DNA of 32,339 nt from Streptomyces sp. GC420 (GTDB taxonomy: Bacteria; Actinomycetota; Actinomycetes; Streptomycetales; Streptomycetaceae), in assembly GCF_009916105.1 (NCBI RefSeq), contig NZ_JAAAXQ010000038.1, positions 1 through 32,339 on the forward strand, given 5' to 3'. The notes beneath the pieces were generated by a model, which ran no database searches, was not told the DNA's origin, and was given only the letters and a program-made list of their open reading frames with translations. Shown here piece by piece: positions 1 to 8,424 of this stretch. Numbering within the stretch: position 1 is the stretch's first letter; every line of letters begins with the position of its first letter. A program made the translations under genes and the position numbers.

Positions 1-1661
1 GTGCGGGGGAGGGAGGGCGGCGGTCCCTGAAGGCTCACCACACGGTCGACGACCGCCAGCAGCGCCGGCCGGTGGACGACGAGCAGGACCGTGCGGCCCA
101 CCGCGAGGCGACGGACCGCATCGACGATCTCCGCCTCGGTCCCCCCGTCCAGACTCGCCGTCGGTTCGTCGAGCAGCAGCACCGGCCGGTCGGCGAGGAA
201 CGCCCGTGCCAGCGCGAGCCTTTGACGCTGGCCCGCCGAAAGGCCGACGCCGCCCTCTCCCAGGGTGGTCTCGGCACCTTGCGGCAGCGCGGCCACGAAC
301 TCGAGAGCACCCGCGTCCCGGAGCGCCCGCGCCACCTGTTCGTCATCGGCGTCCGGCCGTACGAGGCGCACGTTCTCCGCGATGGTTCCCGCGAAGAGAT
401 GAGGCCGCTGCGGCACCCAGGCGATCTGCCGCCGCCACTCCTCCTGCGCCACCGTCGCCAGATCCGTGTCGCCGACGAGGATCCGCCCTGCTGCGGGCTC
501 GGCGAAACCCAGCAGGGTATGCAGCAGAGTGGACTTGCCCGCGCCGCTGGGGCCGACGAGCGCGACCGTCTCTCCCTGTTTCACGTGAAACGTCGTGGAT
601 GGCAGGGATGGTTCGAGGCGCCCCGGGTGGCGCACCACAAGGCCTTCCACGCGCAGCCCCGCCGACGCCCTGAAGTCCGGTGCCGCAGAGTCCCCGCCGG
701 TCCTCGGCTCGGTCTCCAGCACCGCGAAGATCTCTTCGGCCGCCGCCATCCCTTCCGCCGCCGCGTGGAACTGCGCGCCTACCTGCCGCAGCGGCAGATA
801 GGCCTCCGGGGCCAGCACCAGAATCACCAGACCGGTGTAGAGGTCCAGCTCGCCGTGGACGAGCCGCATGCCTATCCCGACCGCGACCAGGGCGACCGAG
901 AGAGTGGAAAGCAGTTCCAGTGCGAACGAGGAGAGAAAAGCGACTCGCAGCGTCCGCATGGTGGCCCGCCGGTAGTCACCGGTGATGGACTGGATCGACT
1001 CCGCCTGCGCCTTGGCCCGCCCGAAGACCTTCAGCGTCGGCAGCCCGGCGACAACGTCGAGGAAGTGTCCCGACAGCCGGGAGAGCAGCCGCCACTGCCG
1101 GTCGGTCATGGACTGGGTGGCCCAGCCGATGAGGACCATGAAGACAGGGATCAGCGGCAGAGTGCCCACGATGATCGCGGCCGAGACCCAGTCCTCGGTG
1201 ACGATGCGGGCCAGCACCGCCGCCGGGACGACCACCGCAAGACCCAGTTGCGGCAGATAGCGGGCGAAATAGTCGTCGAGAGCGTCGATCCCACGGGTGG
1301 CCAGGGCGGTCAGTTCACCGGTCCGCTGTCCTTCGAGCCACCCCGGTCCGAGACGCACCGACCGTTCCAGCAGTTGCGCCCGCAGCTCGGACTTGACTGC
1401 GGCCCCGGCCCGGTGGGCCGCCAGCTCCGTGAGCCAGCCCACCAGGGCCCGTCCCAGCGTCACAGCTGTCAGCAGCGCCAAGGGCTGCCACAGGCCGGAG
1501 ACGTCCAGATCACGCTCGAACGATCCGACCACCACCTCGGCGACAAGCATCGCCTGGGCGACGACCAGTCCTGCCCCGAAAAGCCCCAGGGCCACCACCG
1601 AGACAAGGAAGCGGCGGGTGGACCGGGCATGCCGGAGCAGACGCGGATCGATCGGTTTCAC
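1..1661 (-). CDS. cydCD: CydCD fused ABC exporter, CydD half (partial, runs off left edge)
   Basis: N-terminal part (about 553 codons) of the inner-membrane ABC exporter that moves thiols (cysteine/glutathione type) and is needed to assemble cytochrome bd oxidase. An N-terminal membrane region (exporter fold) fills the first ~330 residues. The nucleotide-binding domain follows: Walker A GPSGAGKST at residues 370-378, signature LSAGQ at 474-478, Walker B LLLDEP with D498/E499, and the switch His near 530. The window ends just after this domain. Actinobacterial homologues usually continue into a fused CydC half (about 1150-1200 aa in total), so fusion is expected but not visible. I take GTG 1661 as start (product begins KPIDPRLLRHARS); an in-frame GTG at 1670 is an alternative. 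Both lie in or beside a parS palindrome (1655-1668), and a second parS (578-591) is inside the frame just before Walker A. It follows cydB by 15 nt, so it is co-transcribed. Confidence 0.93.
   Translation of the reverse strand, partial: MKPIDPRLLRHARSTRRFLVSVVALGLFGAGLVVAQAMLVAEVVVGSFERDLDVSGLWQPLALLTAVTLGRALVGWLTELAAHRAGAAVKSELRAQLLERSVRLGPGWLEGQRTGELTALATRGIDALDDYFARYLPQLGLAVVVPAAVLARIVTEDWVSAAIIVGTLPLIPVFMVLIGWATQSMTDRQWRLLSRLSGHFLDVVAGLPTLKVFGRAKAQAESIQSITGDYRRATMRTLRVAFLSSFALELLSTLSVALVAVGIGMRLVHGELDLYTGLVILVLAPEAYLPLRQVGAQFHAAAEGMAAAEEIFAVLETEPRTGGDSAAPDFRASAGLRVEGLVVRHPGRLEPSLPSTTFHVKQGETVALVGPSGAGKSTLLHTLLGFAEPAAGRILVGDTDLATVAQEEWRRQIAWVPQRPHLFAGTIAENVRLVRPDADDEQVARALRDAGALEFVAALPQGAETTLGEGGVGLSAGQRQRLALARAFLADRPVLLLDEPTASLDGGTEAEIVDAVRRLAVGRTVLLVVHRPALLAVVDRVVSLQGPPPSLPR
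578..591. other. parS site (ParB binding), within cydCD
   Basis: Exact 14-bp palindrome GTTTCACGTGAAAC, the Streptomyces parS sequence bound by ParB in origin-region segregation. It is inside the cydCD frame and is read as Phe-His-Val-Lys just before the Walker A segment. Confidence 0.93.
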
Positions 1662-1668
1662 GTGAAAC
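1655..1668. other. parS site overlapping the cydCD start
   Basis: Exact GTTTCACGTGAAAC. On the minus strand the GTG within it (1661-1659) is the likely start codon of cydCD; the preceding GTG at 1670 overlaps its edge. Confidence 0.93.
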
Positions 1669-1676
1669 ACACTCCA

Positions 1677-2678
1677 CTAGTGCGCGTCGGCGAGGTGCTG
1701 CGTACCGATGCGCTTCCGGAACACCCAGTACGTCCAGCCCTGGTAGAGCAACACCAGAGGGGTCGCGATCCCGGCGCACCAGGTCATGATCGTCAGCGTG
1801 TACGGGGCCGAGGCGGCGTTGGTGACCGTCAGGCTCCACTCCTCGTTCAGCGAGGACGGCATGACGTTGGGGAACAGGGTCAGGAACAGCATCGCGATGG
1901 TGGCCACGATCGTGACGCCGGAGAGCGCGAACGCCCAGCCCTCACGTCCCCCCCGCACGGCCAATGTGCCGGCGATCAGCGCCGCCACGGCGACGATCGT
2001 GGCTGCCAGGCTGGCGGTGTCTCCGCGGCCGGCCTGGGTCCAGCCAAGGAAGCCGAGCACCAGCACGGCCGTGACAGGACCGAGCCGCAGCGCCAGCCTA
2101 CGGGCCCTCGCCCGAATGTCGCCGACGGTCTTGAGTCCGGTGAACACGGTGCCGTGGAAGGTGAAGAGCGCCAGGGTGACGATGCCGCCGAGCAGGGCGT
2201 ACGCGTTCACGAGGTCGAGGGGACCGCCGACGAACTCCAGGTTCCGGTCGATCTTCAGCCCGTGCACGAAGTTCCCGAAGATGACACCCCACAGCACGGC
2301 CGTGATCAGTGAGGTCCAGAAGATGGTGTGTTCCCAGTTGGTCTGCCAGCGGTCCTCCGGCCGCTTCACGCGGTACTCGAAGGCGACACCTCGCAGGATC
2401 AGGCAGATCAGGATGACGAGCACCGGCAGGTAGAACCCGGAGAGCAGCGTCGCGTACCACTCGGGGAAAGCGGCGAAGGTCGCTCCTACGGCGGTGATCA
2501 GCCAGACTTCGTTACCGTCCCAGACGGGTCCGATGGTGTTGATCAGTACGCGCCGCTCCGCCCGGTCACGGGCCAGGATCTTGGTGAGCACACCGACTCC
2601 GAAGTCGAAGCCCTCCAGGAAGAAGTAGCCGATCCAGAGGACCGCGATGACGATGAACCAGAGGTCGTGAAGTTCCAT
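1677..2678 (-). CDS. cydB: Cytochrome bd ubiquinol/menaquinol oxidase subunit II
   Basis: 333-aa polytopic membrane protein, subunit II of the bd-type terminal oxidase. It pairs with CydA to reduce oxygen to water with quinol electrons at high oxygen affinity. The N terminus MELHDLWFIVIAVLWIGYFF and the following EGFDFGVG motif are diagnostic of CydB; hydrophobic segments recur through the chain as expected for the family. Length is normal for a Gram-positive CydB. The start is ATG 2678 with a purine-rich SD (GAGGAG) upstream, 11 nt after the cydA stop. cydCD follows after 15 nt. The layout cydA-cydB-cydCD is a compact operon under the Rex-type operator at 4248-4265. Confidence 0.95.
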   Translation of the reverse strand: MELHDLWFIVIAVLWIGYFFLEGFDFGVGVLTKILARDRAERRVLINTIGPVWDGNEVWLITAVGATFAAFPEWYATLLSGFYLPVLVILICLILRGVAFEYRVKRPEDRWQTNWEHTIFWTSLITAVLWGVIFGNFVHGLKIDRNLEFVGGPLDLVNAYALLGGIVTLALFTFHGTVFTGLKTVGDIRARARRLALRLGPVTAVLVLGFLGWTQAGRGDTASLAATIVAVAALIAGTLAVRGGREGWAFALSGVTIVATIAMLFLTLFPNVMPSSLNEEWSLTVTNAASAPYTLTIMTWCAGIATPLVLLYQGWTYWVFRKRIGTQHLADAH

Positions 2679-2689
2679 ACCTCGACTCC

Positions 2690-4201
2690 TCAGTACGAGA
2701 AGGCCATGGGGCGGTCGGCGTCGTCCTTGTCATGGCCGCCGATGGTGGTGGGCGGGTTGAGGTCGGACTCGGTCAGCTCCGGTGGCCCGGCCTTGACGTA
2801 CTTGGCCACGAGCTTGACCTCGATCACAGCGAGGGCGGCGTAGAGCAGGGTGAACACGGTCATCGAGATGAGGACCTCGGCCTGGGAGACACCGGGGGAG
2901 ACGGCGTCCCGGGTCTGCAGCACTCCGTAGACAGCCCAGGGCTGGCGGCCCATCTCGGTGAAGATCCACCCCCAGGAACTGGCGAGAAGGGGGAAGCCGA
3001 GGGTGAGCAGGGCCAGCTTCCAGTACCACTGCGTGAGCCGGGTGCCGAGCGGCTGGTTCTTGAACAGGACCAGATGCGGCACCTCGTCCTCGCCGACCCG
3101 GAGGTGGTTCGGCAGCATGAACTTCTTCCGGGTGAGCCAGAGTCCGGCGACACCGATGGCGAAGGACACCATGCCGAAGCCGATCATCCAGCGGAAGCCC
3201 CAGTAAGCCACGGCGATGTTGGGCCGGTAGTCGCCGGGACCGAACTGCTCCTGAAGCGCTTCGTTGGTGTCGTTGATGCCGGGGACGTACGAAGTGAAGT
3301 CGTCGTGGGCGAGGAACGACAGCAGGCCCGGGATCTCGACGGCGACCTTGTTGTGGCCCGCGTCGACGTCTCCGTATGCGAAGACCGAGAAGGGAGCGGG
3401 CCCCTCGCCGTCCCACAGGGCCTCGGCCGCGGCCATCTTCATCGGCTGCTGCTCGAACATGACCTTGCCGAGCCGGTCTCCACTGATCGTGGTGAGGACG
3501 CCGCCGATCACAAGAGTGACCAGCCCGAGCCGCAGCGACGTCTTCATCACCGGGACGTGCTTCTTGCGGGCCAGATGGAAGGCGGCGATGCCGACCATGA
3601 AGGCCCCGCCGGTCAGGAAGGAGGCGGTGAGGGTGTGGAAGACCTGGACGAGTGTCGTGTTCTGGGTGAGAACCAGCCAGAAGTCGGTGAGCTCGGCACG
3701 CCCGGTCGTCTCGTTGATGCGGTACCCGACGGGATGCTGCATCCAGGAGTTGGCGGCCAGGATGAAGTAGGCGGAGAGGGTGCTGCCGAGCGCGACCATC
3801 CAGATGCATGCCAGGTGGATCTTCTTCGGCAGCTTGTCCCAGCCGAAGATCCATAGCCCGATGAAGGTTGATTCGAAGAAGAAGGCGATCAGGGCCTCGA
3901 AGGCCAGCGGGGCACCGAAGACATCGCCGACGAAGCGCGAGTAGTCGGACCAGTTCATGCCGAACTGGAACTCCTGGACGATGCCGGTGACCACACCGAG
4001 CGCGATGTTGATCAGGAAGAGCTTGCCCCAGAACTTGGTGGCCCTGAGGTACTTCTCCTTGCCGGTGCGTACCCAGGCTGTCTGGAGGCCGGCGGTGAGG
4101 GAGACGAGGGAGATCGTCAGCGGGACGAACAGGAAATGATAGACGGTCGTGATGCCGAACTGCCAGCGCGCCAGAGTCTCCGGCGCCAGTGCGAGTTCCA
4201 C
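2690..4201 (-). CDS. cydA: Cytochrome bd ubiquinol/menaquinol oxidase subunit I
   Basis: 503-aa catalytic, haem-carrying subunit of cytochrome bd. The N terminus contains LARWQFGITTVYHFLFVPLT, in which H22 corresponds to a conserved haem ligand of the family. The blocks NWSDYSRFVGDVFGAPLAFE, FFFESTFIGLWIFGWDKLP and NSWMQHPVG are classic CydA signatures. I choose GTG 4201 because GGAGGAGG lies directly upstream and the family-conserved sequence begins there; the longer frame from 4318 would read through the Rex operator. First gene of the cyd operon. Regulation by NADH/NAD+ ratio through Rex is established in S. coelicolor and the operator is visible here. The oxidase supports growth when oxygen is low. 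Confidence 0.96.
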   Translation of the reverse strand: MELALAPETLARWQFGITTVYHFLFVPLTISLVSLTAGLQTAWVRTGKEKYLRATKFWGKLFLINIALGVVTGIVQEFQFGMNWSDYSRFVGDVFGAPLAFEALIAFFFESTFIGLWIFGWDKLPKKIHLACIWMVALGSTLSAYFILAANSWMQHPVGYRINETTGRAELTDFWLVLTQNTTLVQVFHTLTASFLTGGAFMVGIAAFHLARKKHVPVMKTSLRLGLVTLVIGGVLTTISGDRLGKVMFEQQPMKMAAAEALWDGEGPAPFSVFAYGDVDAGHNKVAVEIPGLLSFLAHDDFTSYVPGINDTNEALQEQFGPGDYRPNIAVAYWGFRWMIGFGMVSFAIGVAGLWLTRKKFMLPNHLRVGEDEVPHLVLFKNQPLGTRLTQWYWKLALLTLGFPLLASSWGWIFTEMGRQPWAVYGVLQTRDAVSPGVSQAEVLISMTVFTLLYAALAVIEVKLVAKYVKAGPPELTESDLNPPTTIGGHDKDDADRPMAFSY

Positions 4202-4247
4202 CTCGCCTCCTCCAAAAGATGGTGCATGTCGGGCGAACGCGGCGCGC

Positions 4248-4265
4248 TTGTGAACGCGTTCACAT
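4248..4265. promoter_or_regulatory. Rex operator (ROP) of the cyd operon
   Basis: TTGTGAACGCGTTCACAT matches the Rex consensus TTGTGAAnnnnTTCACAA at all fixed positions except the last. It lies 47 nt upstream of the cydA start codon. A further TTCACAA half-site follows immediately at 4265-4271. A possible -10 (CATAAT on the minus strand, 4275-4280) sits just upstream on the transcribed strand, so the operator would cover the start-site region and block transcription when NADH is low. Rex control of cyd operons is known in S. coelicolor; its use here is inferred from the match. Confidence 0.9.
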
Positions 4266-4321
4266 TCACAAGCAATTATGCACGCACGACTTTTCGATCG
4301 AGGAGCCGGGGTCCCCAAAGC

Positions 4322-4360
4322 AAGGACCGGCAGGTCCCTTCACGGGACCCACCGGTCCTT
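4322..4360 (-). terminator. Hairpin terminator after hisC-like gene
   Basis: AAGGACCGG (4322-4330) pairs with CCGGTCCTT (4352-4360). An inner stem GGTCCC/GGGACC (4333-4338 with 4344-4349) follows a symmetric 2x2 mismatch. It lies between the stop of the aminotransferase (4387) and the cyd promoter, so it insulates the two units. No long U tract, as is usual in Streptomyces. Confidence 0.8.
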
Positions 4361-4386
4361 GACAGAGGTCAGCCGGCTCCCGCCGT

Positions 4387-5457
4387 TCACAGACGGGCGC
4401 GGAAGGCCTCAGCCGTGTGCAGGAAGATGTCGTTCGCCTCGCATTCGCCGATCGTGACCCGCACTCCCTCGCCGGAGAACGGCCGGATCACCACACCCGC
4501 CTCCTCGCAGGCCGCGGCGAAGTCCGCGGTCCGGTCCCCGAGGCGCATCCAGACGAAATTGGCCTGGGTCTCCGGGACGGTCCATCCCTGCTTCAGCAGC
4601 GCCTCGTAGACCCGGGTGCGCTCGCAGACCAGGGAGCCGACCCGCCCCAGCAGTTCGTCCTCGGCCCGCAGCGAAGCCACCGCGGCGTCCTGCGCGATCT
4701 GGCTCACACCGAAGGGGACCGCGGTCTTGCGCAGCGCCGCCGCCACCGGCTCGTGCGCGACCGCGAAGCCGACCCGCAGCCCGGCCAGCCCGTACGCCTT
4801 GGAGAAGGTGCGCAGCACAGCCACATTGGGGCGCGAACGGTAGAGCTCGAGGCCGTCCGGTACCCGGACGTCTCGAATGAATTCCTTGTACGCCTCGTCC
4901 AGCACGACGAGCACGTCCGAGGGCACCCGGTCGAGGAATCGCTCCAGCTCGGCACGGTGCACCACCGTGCCGGTGGGGTTGTTGGGGTTGCACACGAAAA
5001 TGAGCCGGGTCCGGTCGGTGACCGCCTCGGCCATCGCGTCGAGGTCGTGCACCTCTCCCGGCGTCAGCGGCACCTGCACCGAGGTGGCGCCGCTGATCTG
5101 CGTGATGATGGGATACGCCTCGAACGAGCGCCAGGCGTAGATCACCTCGTCCCCGGGACCGGAGGTGGCCTGGATCAGCTGCTGGGCGACACCGACCGAG
5201 CCGGTTCCGGTGGCCAGGTGCGAGACAGGCACGCCGAAGCGCTCGGACAGTTCGTTCATCAGACCGGTGCAGGCCATGTCCGGGTAGCGGTTGAACGCTC
5301 CGGCCGCCGCCGCGACCTGCTCCATCACCCCGGGCAGCGGCGGATACGGGTTCTCGTTGGAGGACAGCTTGTAGGCCGCGGGGCCGTCGGCCGCGGCCGG
5401 CTTGCCGGGCTTGTACGTGGGGATGCCGTCCAGCACGGGGCGCAGCTTGGGGCTCAC
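4387..5457 (-). CDS. HisC-like / aromatic amino acid aminotransferase (PLP fold type I)
   Basis: 356-aa class I/II aminotransferase that uses pyridoxal phosphate. Visible motifs: [10 protein letters not shown] near the N terminus, CNPNNPTGT around residue 156, the LDEAYKEF block near 186-193, and the PLP lysine K220 in [15 protein letters not shown]. This is the histidinol-phosphate aminotransferase / Pat subgroup. A true hisC normally sits in the his operon; this isolated copy is more like the actinobacterial Pat (phenylalanine/aromatic aminotransferase), but sequence alone cannot fix the substrate. GTG 5457 is chosen: GAGGAGGATCT precedes it. It stands alone, with a promoter at 5485-5513 and a hairpin terminator downstream. 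Confidence 0.88.
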   Translation of the reverse strand: MSPKLRPVLDGIPTYKPGKPAAADGPAAYKLSSNENPYPPLPGVMEQVAAAAGAFNRYPDMACTGLMNELSERFGVPVSHLATGTGSVGVAQQLIQATSGPGDEVIYAWRSFEAYPIITQISGATSVQVPLTPGEVHDLDAMAEAVTDRTRLIFVCNPNNPTGTVVHRAELERFLDRVPSDVLVVLDEAYKEFIRDVRVPDGLELYRSRPNVAVLRTFSKAYGLAGLRVGFAVAHEPVAAALRKTAVPFGVSQIAQDAAVASLRAEDELLGRVGSLVCERTRVYEALLKQGWTVPETQANFVWMRLGDRTADFAAACEEAGVVIRPFSGEGVRVTIGECEANDIFLHTAEAFRARL

Positions 5458-5484
5458 AGATCCTCCTCGGTTCGAATACTGCTT

Positions 5485-5513
5485 ACCTTATGAGGATTCG
5501 GCCGCGCTGCGAA
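5485..5513 (-). promoter_or_regulatory. Candidate promoter of the aminotransferase gene
   Basis: On the minus strand TTCGCA (5508-5513) and TAAGGT (5485-5490) are spaced 17 nt, close to the vegetative TTGACR-N17/18-TAnnnT pattern. The implied start site is about 20 nt before GTG 5457, leaving room for the visible SD. The rest of 5514-5772 holds no gene that I can support; a small hairpin CCTTG/CAAGG lies near 5713-5732. Confidence 0.5.
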
Positions 5514-5772
5514 TGGTCCTGCAGCGGCCGGCTCCCGGCTCCTCGGGGTGCCGCCCTCCACCCCGAGGGGCGCTCCGCGCCAAGTGCGCGCCGGTGGCTC
5601 ACTCCGTGGCGCGCATCGCCCGTGCAGGTGAGTTGAGACCTCTTCGCAACCTGAGCCATTTGGCAGGTCCATCCGACCCGACAAGCGGTGGATCATTGCT
5701 TGAACGGTTAACTCCCTTGATTTCCAAGGCAGTTAGCGCTATATGACCTTGCAGAAACGTGCCTGTCAACGT

Positions 5773-5784
5773 GTGCATATGCAC
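5773..5784. promoter_or_regulatory. 12-bp palindrome upstream of the LacI regulator, possible operator
   Basis: GTGCATATGCAC is a perfect 12-bp palindrome. It lies about 25 nt upstream of a TACTAT -10-like box (5810-5815), which is itself 9 nt before the regulator's ATG. LacI-family proteins commonly bind such symmetric sites and autoregulate. The assignment is inferred from position and symmetry only. Confidence 0.4.
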
Positions 5785-5824
5785 GACCTCGCAGGGTCCC
5801 GCCGCGCCCTACTATCGGCACGCC

Positions 5825-6931
5825 ATGACAGCAGCAGGGAAGCACCAGGTGAGCCGGGCGGATATCTCTCGCAGGGGCAGTCGGCAGGGTCGTGCGGGCA
5901 TCCGGGATGTGGCCGCCGCAGCCGGAGTCTCCATCACGACCGTCTCCGACGCGCTCAACGGCAAGGGCCGGCTCCCGGACGCCACCCGCCGCCATGTCCG
6001 CGAGGTCGCAGACAGGCTGGGCTATCGCCCGTCCGCCGCGGCCCGAACGCTCCGCACCGGCAAGTCGGGCCTCATCGGTCTGACCGTGACCACGTACGGG
6101 GATGAACCTTTCACCTTTACCGAGTTCGCGTACTTCGCGGAGATGGCACGGGCCGCCACCTCCGCCGCGCTCGCCCGCGGCTATGCCCTGGTGATCCTCC
6201 CGGCGACCTCCCGCCACGACGTCTGGTCCAATGTCGCGCTCGACGGCACCGTCGTGATCGACCCCTCGGACCAGGATCCGGTGGTCAGCGAGCTGGTGCG
6301 CCAGGGCCTGCCCGTGGTCTCCGACGGCCGGCCGGCCGGCACGCTCCCGGTCACCGCCTGGGTCGACAACGACCACGAGGCCGCCGTACTGGAGATCCTG
6401 GACCACCTCGCGGAGGCCGGGGCGCGGCGGATCGGGCTGCTCACCGGTACCACCACGGACACGTACACCCGGCTCTCCACCACCGCCTACCTCGGCTGGT
6501 GCGAGCGGGTCGGCCAGGATCCCGTGTACGAGGAATACCCGGCACACGACCCGTGTGCGGGCGCCGTGGCCGCCGACCGCTTACTCGCCCGGCCAGACCG
6601 GCCGGACGCCGTGTACGGGCTCTTCGATCCCAACGGCACGGACCTCCTGGCCGCCGCCCGCCGGTACGGCCTGCGGGTCCCCGACGATCTGCTGCTGGTC
6701 TGCTGCAGCGAGTCGACCGTCTACGCGAACACCGAGCCGCCGATCACCACGCTGTCGCTGAAGCCACGCCGCATCGGCACCGCCGTCGTCCAGCTCCTCA
6801 TCGACGCCATCGAGGGCATCGACAGAGGGCGGCCCGTCGAGCAGGTGATACCGACGGAGCTGATCGTGCGGACCTCTTCCCAGCGCCGGCCGCCGCGCAC
6901 CACGGTCAGCGCGCCCCGCTCCCCCTCATGA
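5825..6931 (+). CDS. LacI-family transcriptional regulator with an in-frame TTA codon
   Basis: 368-aa DNA-binding regulator. The LacI helix-turn-helix is clear at about residues 25-48 (GIRDVAAAAGVSITTVSDAL), followed by the hinge region (LGYRPSAAARTLRTGKSGLIG) and a periplasmic-binding-protein-like sensor domain to the end (typical HDAAAL-type features, PPITTLSL). I choose ATG 5825; the in-frame extension from 5759 has no SD and would run through the -10-like TACTAT at 5810-5815. With that promoter the mRNA has almost no leader. Codon 253 (6581-6583) is TTA, a leucine codon that in Streptomyces is rare and read only by the bldA tRNA, so translation may be limited to late growth. By position it matches S. 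coelicolor SCO3943 (rstP), recalled and not checked. No sugar-transport gene is adjacent, so the ligand is unknown. Confidence 0.88.
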   Translation: MTAAGKHQVSRADISRRGSRQGRAGIRDVAAAAGVSITTVSDALNGKGRLPDATRRHVREVADRLGYRPSAAARTLRTGKSGLIGLTVTTYGDEPFTFTEFAYFAEMARAATSAALARGYALVILPATSRHDVWSNVALDGTVVIDPSDQDPVVSELVRQGLPVVSDGRPAGTLPVTAWVDNDHEAAVLEILDHLAEAGARRIGLLTGTTTDTYTRLSTTAYLGWCERVGQDPVYEEYPAHDPCAGAVAADRLLARPDRPDAVYGLFDPNGTDLLAAARRYGLRVPDDLLLVCCSESTVYANTEPPITTLSLKPRRIGTAVVQLLIDAIEGIDRGRPVEQVIPTELIVRTSSQRRPPRTTVSAPRSPS

Positions 6932-7062
6932 CGCGCCCGGGCCGGCCCGCCCCGGGTCGGTCCGTGTGCCGATCCGCCCGGCCGGACCACCCGCCGGGCT
7001 GCTCATTTCGGGAGAAAACCGCGACGAATGAGGTCCGCGCCCGGATTCACCACCCCTGGTGC

Positions 7063-7092
7063 GTCACAAGGCACGATCCGCATTCCTATGAT
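7063..7092 (+). promoter_or_regulatory. Candidate promoter of the metallophosphoesterase
   Basis: GTCACA (7063-7068) and TATGAT (7087-7092) are spaced 18 nt. The implied transcription start near 7099 lies downstream of the longest possible reading frame start (7028), which supports the start at 7169 with its GGTGGAGG ribosome site. Confidence 0.5.
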
Positions 7093-7168
7093 GGGCGCAC
7101 GACACCGCGGACCATCCCCGACCAGGACGGTCCGCCCGGTGTACGGCGCAACGGTGGTGGAGGGGCCG

Positions 7169-8236
7169 ATGACTCAGGGGGCCGGGCTGGGACCCGAGGC
7201 GCGTACGCCGACGGTGCGTGACTTCCGCGTGCCCGCGTATGTACGCCAGACCGGCCTGCCGGCCTACACGGAGGGCGGGCCGGCTTTCGCCGAGGGCGAG
7301 GTCCCTGAGGGCTACACACCCACCCAGCGTGATCTCCCCGTCATCAGCCGCGGTGGCCCCGGTGACACCGTCCAGGTGCAGCTCGCGCCCGATCCCCCGC
7401 AGGTCCCCACCGGGCTCGGTCCGCTCTATGTCGTCGGTGACGTGCACGGCTACCTCGACGAGCTGCTCGCCGCCCTCGCCCAGCAGGGGCTCATCGACCC
7501 CGAGGGCCGCTGGGCCGCCGGCAACGCGCGGCTCTGGTTCCTCGGTGACTTCACCGACCGCGGCCCCGACGGCATCGGAGTCATCGACCTGGTGATGCGG
7601 CTCTCGGCCGAGGCGGCGGCGGCCGGAGGCTACTGCAAGGCCCTGATGGGCAACCACGAGTTGCTGCTCCTGGGTGCCAAGCGCTTCGGCGACACACCGG
7701 TCAACTCGGGTGCGGGGACGGCCACTTTCCAGGCCGCCTGGCTGCTCAACGGCGGCCAGCGCAGCGACATGGAACGCCTCCAGGACCATCATCTGCAATG
7801 GATGGCCCGGCTCGACGCGGTGGTCGAGGAGGACGGTCATCTGCTGATGCACTCCGACACCACCGCCTACCTCGACTACGGCGACTCCATCGCGGCTGTC
7901 AACGACGCGGTGCACGAGGTACTCACGCGCAATGACGCGGATGAATGCTGGGACCTTTTCCGCAAGTTCACCAAGCGCTTCGCCTTCCGCGACGACGAGT
8001 CGGGACCGCAGGCCGTGCGGGAGCTGCTCGCGGCGTACGGCGGACAGCGGATCGTGCACGGACACAGCCCGATTCCGTATCTGCTGGGCCAGGTCGGCTC
8101 CGAGGACGGCGAGGAGGACGGCGGCCCGAAGGTGGACGGACCGCATGTCTACGCGGACGGTCTCGCGATCGCCATGGACGGCGGCGTCACGATGGCCGGA
8201 AAACTGCTGGTAGTCCAACTCCCCTTGCCCGTTTGA
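7169..8236 (+). CDS. Metallophosphoesterase (calcineurin-like)
   Basis: 355-aa predicted cytoplasmic phosphoesterase. The metal-binding motifs of the calcineurin-like superfamily appear in order: GDVHG (D91/H93), GDFTDRGPD, GNHE, and later HGHSPIPY. The spacing resembles the PPP-type serine/threonine or bis-nucleotide phosphatases (ApaH/PrpA-like), but the substrate cannot be told. The first ~80 residues are Pro/Gly-rich and outside the core. I use ATG 7169, preceded by GGTGGAGG at good spacing; the product begins MTQGAGLGPEARTPT. It stands alone with its own promoter, and a 188-nt gap follows before the next gene. No signal peptide is visible. Confidence 0.85.
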   Translation: MTQGAGLGPEARTPTVRDFRVPAYVRQTGLPAYTEGGPAFAEGEVPEGYTPTQRDLPVISRGGPGDTVQVQLAPDPPQVPTGLGPLYVVGDVHGYLDELLAALAQQGLIDPEGRWAAGNARLWFLGDFTDRGPDGIGVIDLVMRLSAEAAAAGGYCKALMGNHELLLLGAKRFGDTPVNSGAGTATFQAAWLLNGGQRSDMERLQDHHLQWMARLDAVVEEDGHLLMHSDTTAYLDYGDSIAAVNDAVHEVLTRNDADECWDLFRKFTKRFAFRDDESGPQAVRELLAAYGGQRIVHGHSPIPYLLGQVGSEDGEEDGGPKVDGPHVYADGLAIAMDGGVTMAGKLLVVQLPLPV

Positions 8237-8304
8237 GCACTGATCGGGAAGGCGCACAAGAGGGCACGTGTCGCTCCCCCATGGGCCAATTTCCGGAAAC
8301 ACCC

Positions 8305-8334
8305 TGTCAACGCGTGCCGTGAGCGCTCTACCAT
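8305..8334 (+). promoter_or_regulatory. Candidate promoter of the membrane protein at 8425
   Basis: TGTCAA (8305-8310) and TACCAT (8329-8334) with 18-nt spacing. This would give a leader of about 84 nt before ATG 8425. Confidence 0.4.
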
Positions 8335-8424
8335 CGGCTTATCCGTAGCAGGCTCTCCTCCGTTTATGCCTCACCGCCGGCCCAACGCCGGCACCACGGC
8401 CCTACGGAGCATCGGGGGATGCAC

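Noticed and set aside
72..2312. A 746-codon open frame on the + strand opposite the cyd genes
   Set aside because: Composition is Arg/Gln/His/Gly-rich with no recognisable domain, and it lies antisense to cydCD and cydB, which are certain. It is the usual GC-rich antisense shadow.
3204..3206. Possible TTA (complement of TAA) in cydA
   Set aside because: It is out of frame with the cydA start at 4201.
5687..5760. tRNA or attachment site in the gap before the LacI gene
   Set aside because: A CCTTG/CAAGG hairpin gives only a 5-nt loop and no acceptor or T-arm can be drawn; no integrase gene nearby.
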